Shown piece by piece: positions 17,850 to 27,219 of a DNA stretch of 64,000 nt. The translations under genes and the position numbers were made by a program. This DNA is from Pseudogemmobacter lacusdianii (GTDB taxonomy: Bacteria > Pseudomonadota > Alphaproteobacteria > Rhodobacterales > Rhodobacteraceae). The notes beneath the pieces were generated by a model. The model was given only the letters and a program-made list of their open reading frames with translations. It was not told where the DNA came from and searched no databases. Every line of letters starts with the position of its first letter. Within the stretch, counting starts at the first letter, position 1. The stretch is from the NCBI RefSeq assembly GCF_030848395.1, contig NZ_JAVDBT010000004.1, forward strand, positions 226,596-290,595. The letters run 5' to 3'.

Positions 17850-20765
17850 ATGAGTGCAGAGCTGCGCGCCGCGCCACCCGCTTATAGCGCCTCCATCCAG
17901 CGTCAAGGCGAGGCTTTGGCCCGCCGCCTTCAGCCGCAGATGCAAGGCGAGGTGACAGCGGCGGCCTTTGACCGCGGCCGCTATGCCACCGATGCCTCGA
18001 TCTATCAGATCATGCCTTTGGCGGTGGCTTTCCCGAAGGATGCCACGGACCTGCAAGCGGCTTTGAGCGTGGCGCAAAAGACCGGCGTGCCCGTCATCGC
18101 GCGGGGCGGTGGCACCAGCCAAAACGGCCAGCCTTTGGGCGCTGGGCTGGTGTTGGATTTCAGCCGGTATTTCAACGGATTGCTGGAGCTTGATACCGGA
18201 TCTCGGCAGGTGGTGGTGCAGCCGGGCATGGTGCTCGAACGGCTGAACACCCGGCTGCGGGCTGAGGGGTTGTTCTTTCCGGTGGAGCCGTCGACCGCCA
18301 GTCGCTGCACTTTGGGCGGCATGGCGGGCAACAATTCCTGCGGCGCGCGTTCGCTGGCCTATGGCAAGATGGTCGACAATGTGCGGGCGGTCGAAGGGCT
18401 GATGGCCAGCGGTGAGGCGGTCCGCTTTGTCCTGCAAAGCCCAGCCCACCCGGCTCTGAGCCGCGCCCAAGCTTTGGCCGAGGTCGAACGCGCCGAGATT
18501 GAGGCGCGTTTCCCGAAGGTGCAGCGCCGTGTCGGCGGCTATAACCTCGACGCGCTTTTGGCACAGACGCCCAATCCGGCGCATCTGATGGTAGGCTCCG
18601 AAGGCACTTTGGCGCTGACGACGGCGCTGACGCTGCAACTCGCGCCTTTGCCCGCGCGTCGCGTGATGGGCGTCTGTCACTTCCCCAGCTTCCGCGCCGC
18701 GATGGAGGCGACGCGGCATATCGTGGCTTTGGGCCCGACAGCGGTGGAGCTGGTCGACAATAATGTGCTGACTTTGGGGGCCGAGATTGCGCTGTTCCAG
18801 CGCACGTTGAGCAAGATCACCAAGGGCCACCCGGATTGCCTTTTGTTGGTGGAATTCGCCGGTGAGTCCGAGGGCGCTTTGGCGCAAGAGCTGAAGCGCT
18901 TGGACCAGTGCATGTCCGATCACGGGTATTCCGGTGCAGTGGTCGAGATCACTGAAGCCGCCGCGCAGCGCGAGGTTTGGGAGATGCGCGAGGCTTGCCT
19001 CAACATCATGATGTCGGCGACGGGCGATGCAAAACCCGTCAGCTTCATCGAAGATTGCGCGGTGCCGCTGGAGCATTTGGCCGATTACACCGATGAAATC
19101 ACCGAGCTTTTTGCAAGGCACAACACGCGCGGCACATGGTATGCCCATGCCTCGGAGGGCTGTCTGCATGTGCGGCCGATCCTGAATCTGAAAGACCCGC
19201 GCGGGCTTGCCGCGATGCGGGCCATTGCCGAAGAGGCCTGCGCTTTGGTGCGCCGCTTCAAGGGCTCGCATTCCGGCGAGCATGGCGATGGCATCTCGCG
19301 GTCGGAATTCCACCGGATGATGTTTGGTGATCGGATTGTGGCGGCGTTTGAGGGCGTGAAGGATGCCTTTGATCCCAAAGGCCTTCTAAATCCCGGCAAG
19401 ATTGTGCGGCCCTACCGGATGGATGATCCGGCCTTGATGCGCTTTGCCCCGGGCTATCATGTGGCCGAGCCTGTGCAACAGGCCTTGGATTGGTCCGACA
19501 AGGGCGGCTTTGGCGGTGCGATCGAGATGTGCAACAACAATGGCACCTGCCGCAAGCTGGCGGGTGGGGTGATGTGCCCAAGCTACCGTGTCACCGGGCA
19601 AGAGCAGCATCTGACGCGCGGGCGGGCCAATGCTTTGCGGCTGGCGATCTCGGGCCAGTTGGGGGAAGGGGCGCTGACCTCAACGGCGATGAAGGAAAGC
19701 ATGGCGCTTTGTGTTGGCTGCAAGGGCTGTCGGCAGGAATGCCCGACGGGCGTTGACATGGCCAAGATGAAGATCGAGGTGCTGCATCACTATCACGCGC
19801 GCCACGGTCTGCCTTTGCGCGAGCGGTTGGTGGCTTACTTGCCGCGCTATGCGCCTTTTGTGGCGCGTTTGCGGGGCTTGGCCAATCTGCGCGACCGGGT
19901 GCCGGGGCTGGCTTGGCTGTCTGAGAGGCTTTTGGGTCTGGCCGCCGACCGGCCCTTGCCGGTTTGGGCGAAACCTTGGGCCGAGGGCGGGCGGGTCTCG
20001 ACCCCAGAAGACGTGCAGGGCGATGGCCGAGATCTGGTGCTCTTTGGCGATACGTTCAACCGGTATTTCGAGCCGGAGAATCTGACCGCCGCGACGCGGG
20101 TTCTCAGCGCGGCGGGATACCGGCTGCACCGGGTGCCGGTGCAGGGCAGGCCTTTGTGCTGCGGGCGCAGCTTCATGGCCTCGGGCCAGACCACCGAAGC
20201 GCGCAAAGAATTGCAGCGTAGCCGCGACGCCCTTTTGCCTTATGTTCAGCGCGGCGCGCGGGTGGTGGGGTTGGAGCCTTCGTGCCTTTTGACCTTCCGC
20301 GATGAGGCGCTTAGCCTTTTGCCGGGGGATGAGAGCCAAAGGCTTGCCGAGGCGACGCAGCTGATTGAAGAGGCTTTGGCGCAGGATCTGCGCGCGGGGC
20401 TGGTGGCGCTGGATCTGGACGCGCTGCCAAAGGTGGCGCATCTGCATGGCCATTGCCACCAAAAGGCCTTGGGCGCGATGGGCGCGGTGGAGCAGGTGTT
20501 GCGCGCGGTGCCAGAGCTGCGGGTCGAGACGATCCCCTCAAGCTGCTGCGGTATGGCAGGCGCCTTTGGCCATCAGGCCGAAACGCTTGAGTTCTCGCGC
20601 GCTATGGGGGAGCTGAGCCTCTTGCCAGCGGTGCGGGCGGCGGGGGCCGAGGATTGGATCATTGCCGATGGCACCAGTTGCCGCGCCCAGATCAAGGATG
20701 GCAGCGGGCGGCAGGGCCGGCATGTGGTGCGGCTGTTGGAGGCCTGTCTGAAGGGGCCTGCGTGA
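17850..20765 (+). CDS. FAD-linked oxidase with Fe-S and CCG domains (YdiJ / D-2-hydroxyglutarate dehydrogenase-like)
   Basis: A 971-residue flavo-iron-sulfur dehydrogenase fusing three parts. An N-terminal FAD_binding_4 (PCMH) domain has VIARGGGTSQNGQPLG and GNNSCGARSLAYGK. A FAD-oxidase C-terminal domain follows, with HASEGCLHVRP and HSGEHGDGISRSEF. Two cysteine clusters lie near residues 561 (CNNNGTCRK, then MCPSYR) and 621 (CVGCKGCRQECP). The last third resembles the CCG domains of heterodisulfide reductase and GlpC: PLCCGRSF, HGHCHQKALG and SSCCGMAGAFGH. E. coli YdiJ has the same architecture and oxidises D-2-hydroxyglutarate; a D-lactate type activity is the alternative. Separated from the ABC operon by a terminator, so probably its own transcript. 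Confidence 0.88.
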   Translation: MSAELRAAPPAYSASIQRQGEALARRLQPQMQGEVTAAAFDRGRYATDASIYQIMPLAVAFPKDATDLQAALSVAQKTGVPVIARGGGTSQNGQPLGAGLVLDFSRYFNGLLELDTGSRQVVVQPGMVLERLNTRLRAEGLFFPVEPSTASRCTLGGMAGNNSCGARSLAYGKMVDNVRAVEGLMASGEAVRFVLQSPAHPALSRAQALAEVERAEIEARFPKVQRRVGGYNLDALLAQTPNPAHLMVGSEGTLALTTALTLQLAPLPARRVMGVCHFPSFRAAMEATRHIVALGPTAVELVDNNVLTLGAEIALFQRTLSKITKGHPDCLLLVEFAGESEGALAQELKRLDQCMSDHGYSGAVVEITEAAAQREVWEMREACLNIMMSATGDAKPVSFIEDCAVPLEHLADYTDEITELFARHNTRGTWYAHASEGCLHVRPILNLKDPRGLAAMRAIAEEACALVRRFKGSHSGEHGDGISRSEFHRMMFGDRIVAAFEGVKDAFDPKGLLNPGKIVRPYRMDDPALMRFAPGYHVAEPVQQALDWSDKGGFGGAIEMCNNNGTCRKLAGGVMCPSYRVTGQEQHLTRGRANALRLAISGQLGEGALTSTAMKESMALCVGCKGCRQECPTGVDMAKMKIEVLHHYHARHGLPLRERLVAYLPRYAPFVARLRGLANLRDRVPGLAWLSERLLGLAADRPLPVWAKPWAEGGRVSTPEDVQGDGRDLVLFGDTFNRYFEPENLTAATRVLSAAGYRLHRVPVQGRPLCCGRSFMASGQTTEARKELQRSRDALLPYVQRGARVVGLEPSCLLTFRDEALSLLPGDESQRLAEATQLIEEALAQDLRAGLVALDLDALPKVAHLHGHCHQKALGAMGAVEQVLRAVPELRVETIPSSCCGMAGAFGHQAETLEFSRAMGELSLLPAVRAAGAEDWIIADGTSCRAQIKDGSGRQGRHVVRLLEACLKGPA

Positions 20766-20807
20766 GGCGCGGTGTCGCGCAGCTTAAGCCAAGCGGCGCG
20801 CGGGGCC

Positions 20808-21857
20808 TTAACTCTCGCTGAGTTGCGGGATCGAAAGCTCATCCGCGATGCGGTCCAGCTCGGCCTGCAGAGCTTGGTGCAGGGGGATGCCTTCGGTCAG
20901 ATGTTTGGCGCGCAAGGCGGAGCGGCCCTCTCCGGGGATACGGGGGGGCTCATGTCCGGGCAGGGGCGTTGAGGCGCGCAACTCGGCAAAGCTGCGGGTC
21001 GCGGCGGCGATGAAATCCCCCAACTCGCCGAAAGCGGCAATGTCGATGGCGGCGACGAATTGGCCGGTGTTGGTGGGGGTGGCGGTGTCGGTGGTGAAAT
21101 CCACCACATCAGAGCCAAAGGCCGCCCCGTTCAGCACCCCCGCCAAGAGGCCGATTGCGGTGGCAAGGCCGTAGCCTTTTGGCCCGCCGATGGGCAGCAA
21201 AAAGCCCTCATCGCGGCGGTTTGGGTCGGTCAAAGGCTGGCCGTCACGGCCGACCATCCAGCCCTCGGGCATCGGTTCGCCACGTTGGGCGAGGGTCTTG
21301 ATCTTGCCCACCGCCGCCACGGTGGTGGCCATGTCGAGCACGAAAGCATCCTTGTCACCGGGCGTGGCAATGGCGAGCGGGTTGGTGCCAAGCAGCAGAT
21401 CAGTGCCGCCCCAAGGCGCCACATGATTGGCGCTGCCAACGGCGGCACAGATGCCGATCATGCCGCTCTCTGCCTGAGGTCGCACATATAAAGCCGCAGG
21501 CCCGGCGTGATTGTTGCCGCGCAAACCCACCCAGCCGATCCCGGCCAGCCGCGCCTTGGCCATCGCCAGATCGCAAGCCATCGCCATGCCAAGATGACCA
21601 AGGCCATTGTCACCATCAATCAGCGCGGTCGCAGCGGTCTCGCGCAACACTCGGGGCGTGGCGCTTGGATTGCAGCCGCCGCCCTTCAAGCGGTTCACAT
21701 ATTGCCGCAGCCGGAAAAGCCCGTGGGTGTCGTAGCCCAAAAGATCCGCCTCGACCATCAGACCGGCCACCTTGGCGGCATCGGCCTGAGGCACGCCCAG
21801 CGTGGTAAAAGCGCGGGTGACAAAGCGGGTGAGCGCGGATGCGGGAAGCGGGGCCAT
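20808..21857 (-). CDS. Malate/L-lactate dehydrogenase family oxidoreductase (YlbC/YiaK type)
   Basis: A 349-residue NAD(P)-dependent oxidoreductase of the Ldh_2 family, which reduces or oxidises 2-oxo/2-hydroxy acids such as malate, ureidoglycolate, 2,3-diketogulonate or sulfolactate. Family signs are EADLLGYDTHGLFRL, RGNNHAGPAALY, PWGGTDLLLGTNPLAIATP, VLDMATTVAA and GGPKGYGLA. The catalytic His is probably that in DTHG. Start ATG 21857 follows GAGGGC. It is the last gene of a minus-strand run behind an SsuABC-like importer and an FAA hydrolase, which suggests a role in catabolism of the imported compound. Confidence 0.9.
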   Translation of the reverse strand: MAPLPASALTRFVTRAFTTLGVPQADAAKVAGLMVEADLLGYDTHGLFRLRQYVNRLKGGGCNPSATPRVLRETAATALIDGDNGLGHLGMAMACDLAMAKARLAGIGWVGLRGNNHAGPAALYVRPQAESGMIGICAAVGSANHVAPWGGTDLLLGTNPLAIATPGDKDAFVLDMATTVAAVGKIKTLAQRGEPMPEGWMVGRDGQPLTDPNRRDEGFLLPIGGPKGYGLATAIGLLAGVLNGAAFGSDVVDFTTDTATPTNTGQFVAAIDIAAFGELGDFIAAATRSFAELRASTPLPGHEPPRIPGEGRSALRAKHLTEGIPLHQALQAELDRIADELSIPQLSES

Positions 21858-21859
21858 GG

Positions 21860-22726
21860 TTAGCCCTCGCCCCCAGTGCTGACGCGGTCTTTTTGCCAAA
21901 AGACGATGCGGCGTTGGGCAAAGGAGACCAGCGTGAAGATCGCAAGCCCGATGATCGACAGGTACAGGATCAGCGAGAAGACGCGCGGCGTGTTGAGCTG
22001 GCTGGCAGCGGTGCGGATCAACTCACCAAAGCCTTTGCCGCCGCCGAGGAATTCGCCGGTGATCGCCCCGGCCATCACGCCGACCGAGCCGATTTTAAGC
22101 CCGGTGAAGACCTGCGGCAAAGCCATTGGCAGCTTCATCTTGATCAGGGTTTGCCAGCGGCTCGCGCCCATGGTGCGGAAAAGGTTGCGGCTGTTCACAT
22201 CGGCGGAATGTAGCCCCGCAGCGGTGCCGACAACGATCGGGAAGGTGGCGATGAAGGCCGCCAGCGCCACTTTGCTGTCGATGTCAAAGCCAAGCCACGC
22301 CACGAACAAGGGCGCGAAGGCGACTTTCGGCATCGTGTCGATGGCGACGAGATAGGGCATGATCGCCTGTTCGCCAAAGGCGGTCTCGCCGACGATCACG
22401 CCAAGGGTGAAGCCAATCAGCATGGCCAAAAGGAAGCCGTAAAACACTTCTTTGAGGGTGATCCACAAAGCGCCCAGCATATATTGGCCGGTGAGAAGGT
22501 TTTTGCCGACAAAGATAAGGTCTTTAAGGGTTTCGTAAGGGGTTGGCAGGATGATCCGGCTGACCATGCCAAAGCGCGTGACCAAATCCCAAAGGAGGAT
22601 GAAGACCGCAAAGACGAAAAGCATTTTGGCCGCGCGCGGCACCCGGTCCAGCCAGCCGGTCTCTTCTTTCCAGACAGTGTCCTCTTCGGTGGCGGGACTG
22701 CTGTCGGCAATGCGTTCGAGGCTCAT
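21860..22726 (-). CDS. ABC importer permease (SsuC/TauC type)
   Basis: A 288-residue inner-membrane permease with about six helices; the first is MLFVFAVFILLWDLVTRFG. The coupling loop is LFRTMGASRWQTLIKMKLP, typical of the nitrate/sulfonate/taurine importer family, and PLFVAWLGFDIDSKVA is another family region. Its start overlaps the ATPase gene end by 4 bases, so translation is coupled. Only 2 bases separate its stop from the dehydrogenase start downstream. Confidence 0.93.
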   Translation of the reverse strand: MSLERIADSSPATEEDTVWKEETGWLDRVPRAAKMLFVFAVFILLWDLVTRFGMVSRIILPTPYETLKDLIFVGKNLLTGQYMLGALWITLKEVFYGFLLAMLIGFTLGVIVGETAFGEQAIMPYLVAIDTMPKVAFAPLFVAWLGFDIDSKVALAAFIATFPIVVGTAAGLHSADVNSRNLFRTMGASRWQTLIKMKLPMALPQVFTGLKIGSVGVMAGAITGEFLGGGKGFGELIRTAASQLNTPRVFSLILYLSIIGLAIFTLVSFAQRRIVFWQKDRVSTGGEG

Positions 22727-23529
22727 ATGAAGGCCTCCTTATCCAGACGGCTGCGGATATGTTCGACGATGGCGCCGAATTTCGGCGTGGTCATCATGTC
22801 GAGCGTGCGCGGGCGCGGCAGATCAATCTCGACCACCTCGGCAATATGGCCGGGGCGGGGTTTCATTACATAGACCACATCCGACAGGATCACCGCCTCG
22901 GGGATGGAATGGGTAACAAGGAAGGCTGTGGCATTGCGCGAGGTGCAGATGCGCTGAAGTTCCATATTCATGAAGTCGCGGGTCAATTCGTCCAAGGCGC
23001 TGAAGGGCTCGTCCAACAAAAGCACCGCAGGTTCGGTGATCAGCATCCGGCAGATCGAGGCGCGCTGGGCCATGCCGCCAGAAAGCTCACCCGGATAGGT
23101 GTTCTCAAAGCCTTTGAGGCCCACGAGTTCCAGCAAGGCACGGGCCTTGTCGCGGGCGGCTTTCGCGGCGGCTTTGCCGTCGCGGATCTCGATTGGCAGG
23201 ACAATATTTTCCAGCGTGGTGCGCCATGGGAAAAGTGTCGCCTGTTGGAACATCATGCCGATGTCGCGGCGCGGGCCGGTCACCGGCTTGCCTTGTAGAA
23301 CCACTCGCCCGGTTGAGGGCGGGATCAGTCCCGACATGATCTTGAGAAGGGTGGACTTGCCGCAGCCGCTAGAGCCGATGACAGAAGAAAAGCTGCCTTG
23401 GGTCAGGGTTAAATTCACCGAATCCAGTGCTTTGATGGCATTGCGGGCATAGGTTTTGCCCACGTTGCGCAGCTGGTAAACGGGGGCGCCCAGAGGCGGG
23501 GTCTCGGTGAGGGCTGCGGCAGCCGGCAT
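22723..23529 (-). CDS. ABC importer ATPase (SsuB/TauB type)
   Basis: A 268-residue ATPase. Walker A is GSSGCGKSTL, the signature LSGGMAQRAS, Walker B AVLLLDEPFSALD, and the switch His is in FLVTHSIPEAV. It lacks the long TOBE domain of the Pot ATPases, in line with the nitrate/sulfonate group. Its ATG overlaps the stop of the binding-protein gene (TGATG), and its end overlaps the permease start, so all three are one transcript. Confidence 0.95.
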   Translation of the reverse strand: MPAAAALTETPPLGAPVYQLRNVGKTYARNAIKALDSVNLTLTQGSFSSVIGSSGCGKSTLLKIMSGLIPPSTGRVVLQGKPVTGPRRDIGMMFQQATLFPWRTTLENIVLPIEIRDGKAAAKAARDKARALLELVGLKGFENTYPGELSGGMAQRASICRMLITEPAVLLLDEPFSALDELTRDFMNMELQRICTSRNATAFLVTHSIPEAVILSDVVYVMKPRPGHIAEVVEIDLPRPRTLDMMTTPKFGAIVEHIRSRLDKEAFI

Positions 23530-24557
23530 CAGTTCTGGCTCCCGTTAACCTTGAGGGTGAACTCATTGGTATAGGCGGCGGTCAGATCGGGCAGGGGGGC
23601 GGTCAATTCACCAGCGGCGAGTTGGACCTGCTGCCATTCTTCCCAAACCTCGGGCGGCTGGTAGCCGTAACCATTGGTCATATCGACGGGAATGGTCTTG
23701 GAGCGCACTGCATCAAACAAAGCCGCCGCAAAGGCCGGATCTTCGCTTTCCTGCGGGTTGCCCGCGGCCATATGGGCCAGAACCTTGTCGCGATTGGCAT
23801 CATCCAGCGCGAAGATATGGCCGCGATAGATGGCGCGGACAAACTTCTCGACCAGCTCGGGATTGTTGCGGATCGTATCGCCCATGGTGATGAAACCATT
23901 GCCGAAGAAGCGCGCATATTCGCCCGGGGTGATGTCCCGCACCGCAACACCGCGCTGGTTCAGGATCGCCGCATCGGCGGTCGAGGCGGAATAGGCCTGC
24001 ATTTCCCCCGAAGAGAAGGCCGCCGTCGCCGGGCCACCGTCACCGACCGTGAGGAAGGTGTAATCGGTGCCCTCCTCGAGCCCCGAGCCCTTCAACACAT
24101 TGCGCGCAAAGCCAACTTCGGCGCCATCTGCCGTGCCGGTGCCGATGACGGTGCCTTTCAGATCGGCCGGGCTTTGCACGGCGCTGTCATTGGGCACAAC
24201 GATGCCAAAGTTCGACTTGGCGGCGAAGTTGTAGATGAAGACCGCATCCACATCGCGGCCACGGGCGGCCAGAACCGGCCCCGGACCGGGACGGCCAAAT
24301 TGCGCTTGGCCCGAGGAGAGCGCTTGCAGAACCGGGCCCGAGCCGTTGATGGATTCTACCGTTACATCAAGACCTTCTTCGGCGAAAAAGCCCTCGCCAA
24401 TCGCCACGAAGACGTTGAACGAGTTGATTGCCGATGGGCTTGGCTGCACGAAAGTAACCTTGGTCAGCTCTTGCGCCGATACAGCGCCAGCGCCAAGTGC
24501 CAAGGGGGCCGCGAGCAGAGCCGCGGATAAAGTGGTAAACGTCCGTCTCGTCAGCAT
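23529..24557 (-). CDS. ABC importer binding protein (NMT1/SsuA-like)
   Basis: A 342-residue periplasmic binding protein. A signal peptide (MLTRRTFTTLSAALLAAPLA, then LGAGAVSA) begins with a twin-arginine-like TRRTF. The mature part has KVTFVQPSPSAINSFNVFVA, EGFFAEEGLDVTVE and LSSGQAQFGRPGPG, typical of NMT1/SsuA-like proteins. GGGAGGAA lies 6 bases before ATG 24557. Relatives bind pyrimidine precursors, taurine, sulfonates, nitrate or aromatic acids; the ligand is unknown. The upstream FAA hydrolase suggests a carboxylic acid. Confidence 0.9.
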   Translation of the reverse strand: MLTRRTFTTLSAALLAAPLALGAGAVSAQELTKVTFVQPSPSAINSFNVFVAIGEGFFAEEGLDVTVESINGSGPVLQALSSGQAQFGRPGPGPVLAARGRDVDAVFIYNFAAKSNFGIVVPNDSAVQSPADLKGTVIGTGTADGAEVGFARNVLKGSGLEEGTDYTFLTVGDGGPATAAFSSGEMQAYSASTADAAILNQRGVAVRDITPGEYARFFGNGFITMGDTIRNNPELVEKFVRAIYRGHIFALDDANRDKVLAHMAAGNPQESEDPAFAAALFDAVRSKTIPVDMTNGYGYQPPEVWEEWQQVQLAAGELTAPLPDLTAAYTNEFTLKVNGSQN

Positions 24558-24620
24558 GTGAATTCCTCCCAGAATAGTGTGTTCCGTCTGTCGCATGCCC
24601 GGCTCTGACGGCCGGTTGTC

Positions 24621-25535
24621 TCAGGCGTTGCGGACCGGATTGGCCAGCCGCCCAATTCCGTCGATCTCGCAAACCACCTCATCGCCGTCCTTCAGGAAGG
24701 CGGGCGGCTCCATCGCATAGCCCACGCCCGAAGGCGTGCCGGTGGCCAAAATGTCGCCCGGCTCCAAGGTCAGACCTTCGGAGAGCGAGGCGACCAGCGT
24801 CGGGATGTCGAAAATCATCTGCGCGGTGTTGGAGTTTTGGCGCACCTCGCCATTCACCAAGCTGCGCAAGCCAAGGTTCTGCGGATCTGCGATCTCGTCT
24901 GCGGTGACGACGATCGGGCCAAGTGGGCAGGAACCGTCGAGGCCTTTGCCTTTGAAATATTGCCCGCCATGACGGCGCTGCACATCCCGCGCCGTGATGT
25001 CATTGAGGATCGTGTAGCCCCAAATATGGTCATAAACGCGGGCTTTAGGGATGTCGCGACCGGGTTTGCCGAAGATCAAAGCCAGCTCAACCTCATAGTC
25101 GATTTGGGTCGAGACATGGGTGAAGATCGGCACATCGGTACCCGGCCCAATCACGGCAGTGCGGGGTTTTGTAAAGAAAACAGGTACTTCGGTGATGGCG
25201 ACGGTGGTCTTCTGCGCCCGTGCGCCTTCGGCAATGTGATCGGCATAATTGCGACCGACGCAAAAGACGTTCTTTTCAGGGCGGGGCAGCGGGGCGAGCA
25301 GCTTTGCCTTTTGCGCCGCGATGATCAAAGCGGGATCAGCTTTGGCTGCAAGCGACTTCACCTGCGCCAATGCAGCGTCACCGCCTTCGATCAGCGCTTG
25401 CAGGCTGCCCTCGGTCAGCGCCCGATCGGTGAGGCCTTGGGCCTTTGATGCCGCCGCTATCGGCAGGAAATCTCCGTTTTCAAGCTGCAAAGCCGCGGTG
25501 GAGCCGGTCGGGGTGGCGATTGTGGCGAAGCGCAT
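24621..25535 (-). CDS. Fumarylacetoacetate hydrolase family protein (long form)
   Basis: A 304-residue FAH-family hydrolase or decarboxylase that cleaves C-C bonds in 2,4-dioxo acids or handles 2-oxo-enol acids. The catalytic half has NVFCVGRNYADHIAEG, IDYEVELALIFGKPG with the metal-binding E-x-E, NDITARDVQ, and LEPGDILATGTPSGVG. The N-terminal 80 residues match the usual extra domain of this form. Start ATG 25535 is chosen because the family begins at MRFATI and GGAAC precedes; the longer frame has no homology. First gene of the importer unit, divergent from a GntR gene. Confidence 0.9.
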   Translation of the reverse strand: MRFATIATPTGSTAALQLENGDFLPIAAASKAQGLTDRALTEGSLQALIEGGDAALAQVKSLAAKADPALIIAAQKAKLLAPLPRPEKNVFCVGRNYADHIAEGARAQKTTVAITEVPVFFTKPRTAVIGPGTDVPIFTHVSTQIDYEVELALIFGKPGRDIPKARVYDHIWGYTILNDITARDVQRRHGGQYFKGKGLDGSCPLGPIVVTADEIADPQNLGLRSLVNGEVRQNSNTAQMIFDIPTLVASLSEGLTLEPGDILATGTPSGVGYAMEPPAFLKDGDEVVCEIDGIGRLANPVRNA

Positions 25536-25754
25536 GGGCGAAGTTCCTAAAGCTGATTGGGCTGCAAAGGGCACTGGCTGTGCAGCGGCAGATGGGGCGC
25601 GGACGGCAGCACTCATCAAGCAAACGGCCAAAAGTTTTGGCCCGGGGCGGCAAGCGGCTTTCTGCCCCGCTTCCACGGGCAAATGAGCCAGCGGAATCGG
25701 GGTCTATCTAAAGATGCTAGACAGCTTTGTTGGTTGTGCCTAGAAATTTGGATT

Positions 25755-25774
25755 AACCAATGTTCGGATTGGTT
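25755..25774. promoter_or_regulatory. Candidate operator: dyad AACCAAT-N6-ATTGGTT
   Basis: A perfect 7-bp inverted repeat ends 5 bases before the GntR start, in the divergent region with the FAA hydrolase. Read on the minus strand it gives AACCAATCCGAAC, nearly the same as the AACCAATCCGGACC found before the next GntR gene. A binding site for one of the two regulators is the simplest reading. Confidence 0.6.
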
Positions 25775-25779
25775 TGGGT

Positions 25780-26457
25780 ATGGATGACAAGCTGCCTTTG
25801 CCTTTGGACGAGCAGATCCGGCTCTGGATCGCAGAGAATAAGTTTAACCATAATGACCGGCTGCCGCCCGAGCGCGCGCTGAGCCAGCGCTTTGGCGTCT
25901 CGCGCGGGGAGCTGCGTAAAGCACTGGCTGCGCTGGAGGGCGATGGGTTGATCTGGCGCCATGTCGGGCGCGGCACCTTTATTGGCGCGCGCCCGGTTTT
26001 GAACCTCGCCGACGTGGCGTTCTTGGGAGAATTGGCAAGCCCTGCGCAGGTGATTGCGGCCCGCTTGGTGATCGAGCCCGAGCTCGCCCGATTGGCGGCG
26101 CTTTACGGCACGCGCAGCGATTTTGACGAAATTCTGTCCTGCGCGCAGCGCTGCAGAGAGGCCTCAACCTGGCGCAGCTATGAGGCTTGGGACAACAATT
26201 TGCATTACGCGGTTGCCAAGGCTACCCACAACAAGCTGTTGGTATATCTATTTGATATCCTGAATGTGGTGCGCCGCTCGACGGTTTGGGGCCAACCGCG
26301 CATCAGCAAATTGCCGCCCCGAGACCACCGCAGCTTTGCCGAGCATGACGCATTTTGTGCGGCGATTCAGGCACGCGACGCGCAGGCTGCTTCGCAAAAG
26401 ATGCGTGATCATCTGATCTCGGTGCGCGAGCGTGTTTTGCCGGCGCTTGGGCGCTAG
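25780..26457 (+). CDS. GntR/FadR-family transcriptional regulator
   Basis: A 225-residue regulator. The winged helix includes DRLPPERALSQRFGVSRGELRKALAALE in pieces typical of FadR-type GntR proteins, followed by WRHVGRGTFIGARP. The C-terminal helical FCD domain carries ARLVIEPELARLAA, NNLHYAVAKATHN, and the His residues of RSFAEHDAF and KMRDHL that usually hold a metal. ATG 25780 is used; a TTG two codons earlier is possible. It is divergent from the FAA hydrolase-importer unit and most likely controls it and itself. Confidence 0.9.
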   Translation: MDDKLPLPLDEQIRLWIAENKFNHNDRLPPERALSQRFGVSRGELRKALAALEGDGLIWRHVGRGTFIGARPVLNLADVAFLGELASPAQVIAARLVIEPELARLAALYGTRSDFDEILSCAQRCREASTWRSYEAWDNNLHYAVAKATHNKLLVYLFDILNVVRRSTVWGQPRISKLPPRDHRSFAEHDAFCAAIQARDAQAASQKMRDHLISVRERVLPALGR

Positions 26458-26479
26458 GCCCAAGGCCGGCAGCCGAAGC

Positions 26480-27166
26480 TTAGACCACCGTGACGGTCAG
26501 ATCGCCAACGCCCGCAACATGGCATTCCATCACATCGCCTTTGACCACCGAGGCAACGCCCGCCGGGGTGCCGGTCATGATGATATCGCCGGGGGCGAGC
26601 TCAAAATACTCGGAGAGATAGGAGATCATCTCCGGCACTTTCCAGATCAATTGGTTAAGATCGCCGGTCTGTTTGGCGACGCCGTTCACCTTGAGCTGCA
26701 CCAAGCCAGCATCAGGATGGCCGACGTCCGAGACCGGACGCAGCGCCGAGCAGGGCGCCGAGAATTCAAAAGATTTGCCGGTTTCCCAAGGCCGACCCAT
26801 GTCTTTGGCTTGGGATTGCAGATCGCGCCGCGTCATGTCGAGCCCGACGGCATAGCCCCAGACATGATCCAGCGCCTGATCCACGGGGATGTTCACTCCT
26901 CCCGATTTCAGTGCCACCACCATCTCAATCTCATGATGGACGTCAGAGGTTTTCGGCGGGTAGGGGAAGGTGCCATCGGTGATTAAGTTATTGGCATTCT
27001 TTTGGAAAAAGAACGGCGGCTCACGGTTGGGGTCGTGGCCCATCTCGATGGCATGGGCGGCGTAATTGCGGCCGATGCAATAGACGCGGCGCACGGGGAA
27101 CAGGGTTTCAGACCCGGAAATCGGCAAGGTTACAACAGGCGGCGGGGTGATCGCATAATCTGCCAT
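26480..27166 (-). CDS. Fumarylacetoacetate hydrolase family protein (short form)
   Basis: A 228-residue FAH-family enzyme close to the FAHD1/YcgM type, which acts as acylpyruvate hydrolase or oxaloacetate decarboxylase. Motifs are RVYCIGRNYAAHAIEMG, FFFQKNANNLI, HHEIEMVVALKSGG with the metal-binding E-x-E, DMTRRDLQ and LAPGDIIMTGTPAGV. It lacks the N-terminal domain of its neighbour at 24621. It forms a divergent pair with the second GntR gene, 105 bases away, and converges on the first GntR gene with 22 bases between stops. Confidence 0.93.
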   Translation of the reverse strand: MADYAITPPPVVTLPISGSETLFPVRRVYCIGRNYAAHAIEMGHDPNREPPFFFQKNANNLITDGTFPYPPKTSDVHHEIEMVVALKSGGVNIPVDQALDHVWGYAVGLDMTRRDLQSQAKDMGRPWETGKSFEFSAPCSALRPVSDVGHPDAGLVQLKVNGVAKQTGDLNQLIWKVPEMISYLSEYFELAPGDIIMTGTPAGVASVVKGDVMECHVAGVGDLTVTVV

Positions 27167-27219
27167 CTTGGGACAACTCCTCTGTCGGACTGCTTTTGCA
27201 TCCCAGATTCGCTCTGGCT

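Noticed and set aside
17805..19313. Minus-strand frame of 502 codons antisense to the FAD dehydrogenase
   Set aside because: The FAD and Fe-S motifs are all on the plus strand; this frame is Gln/Arg/His-rich filler.
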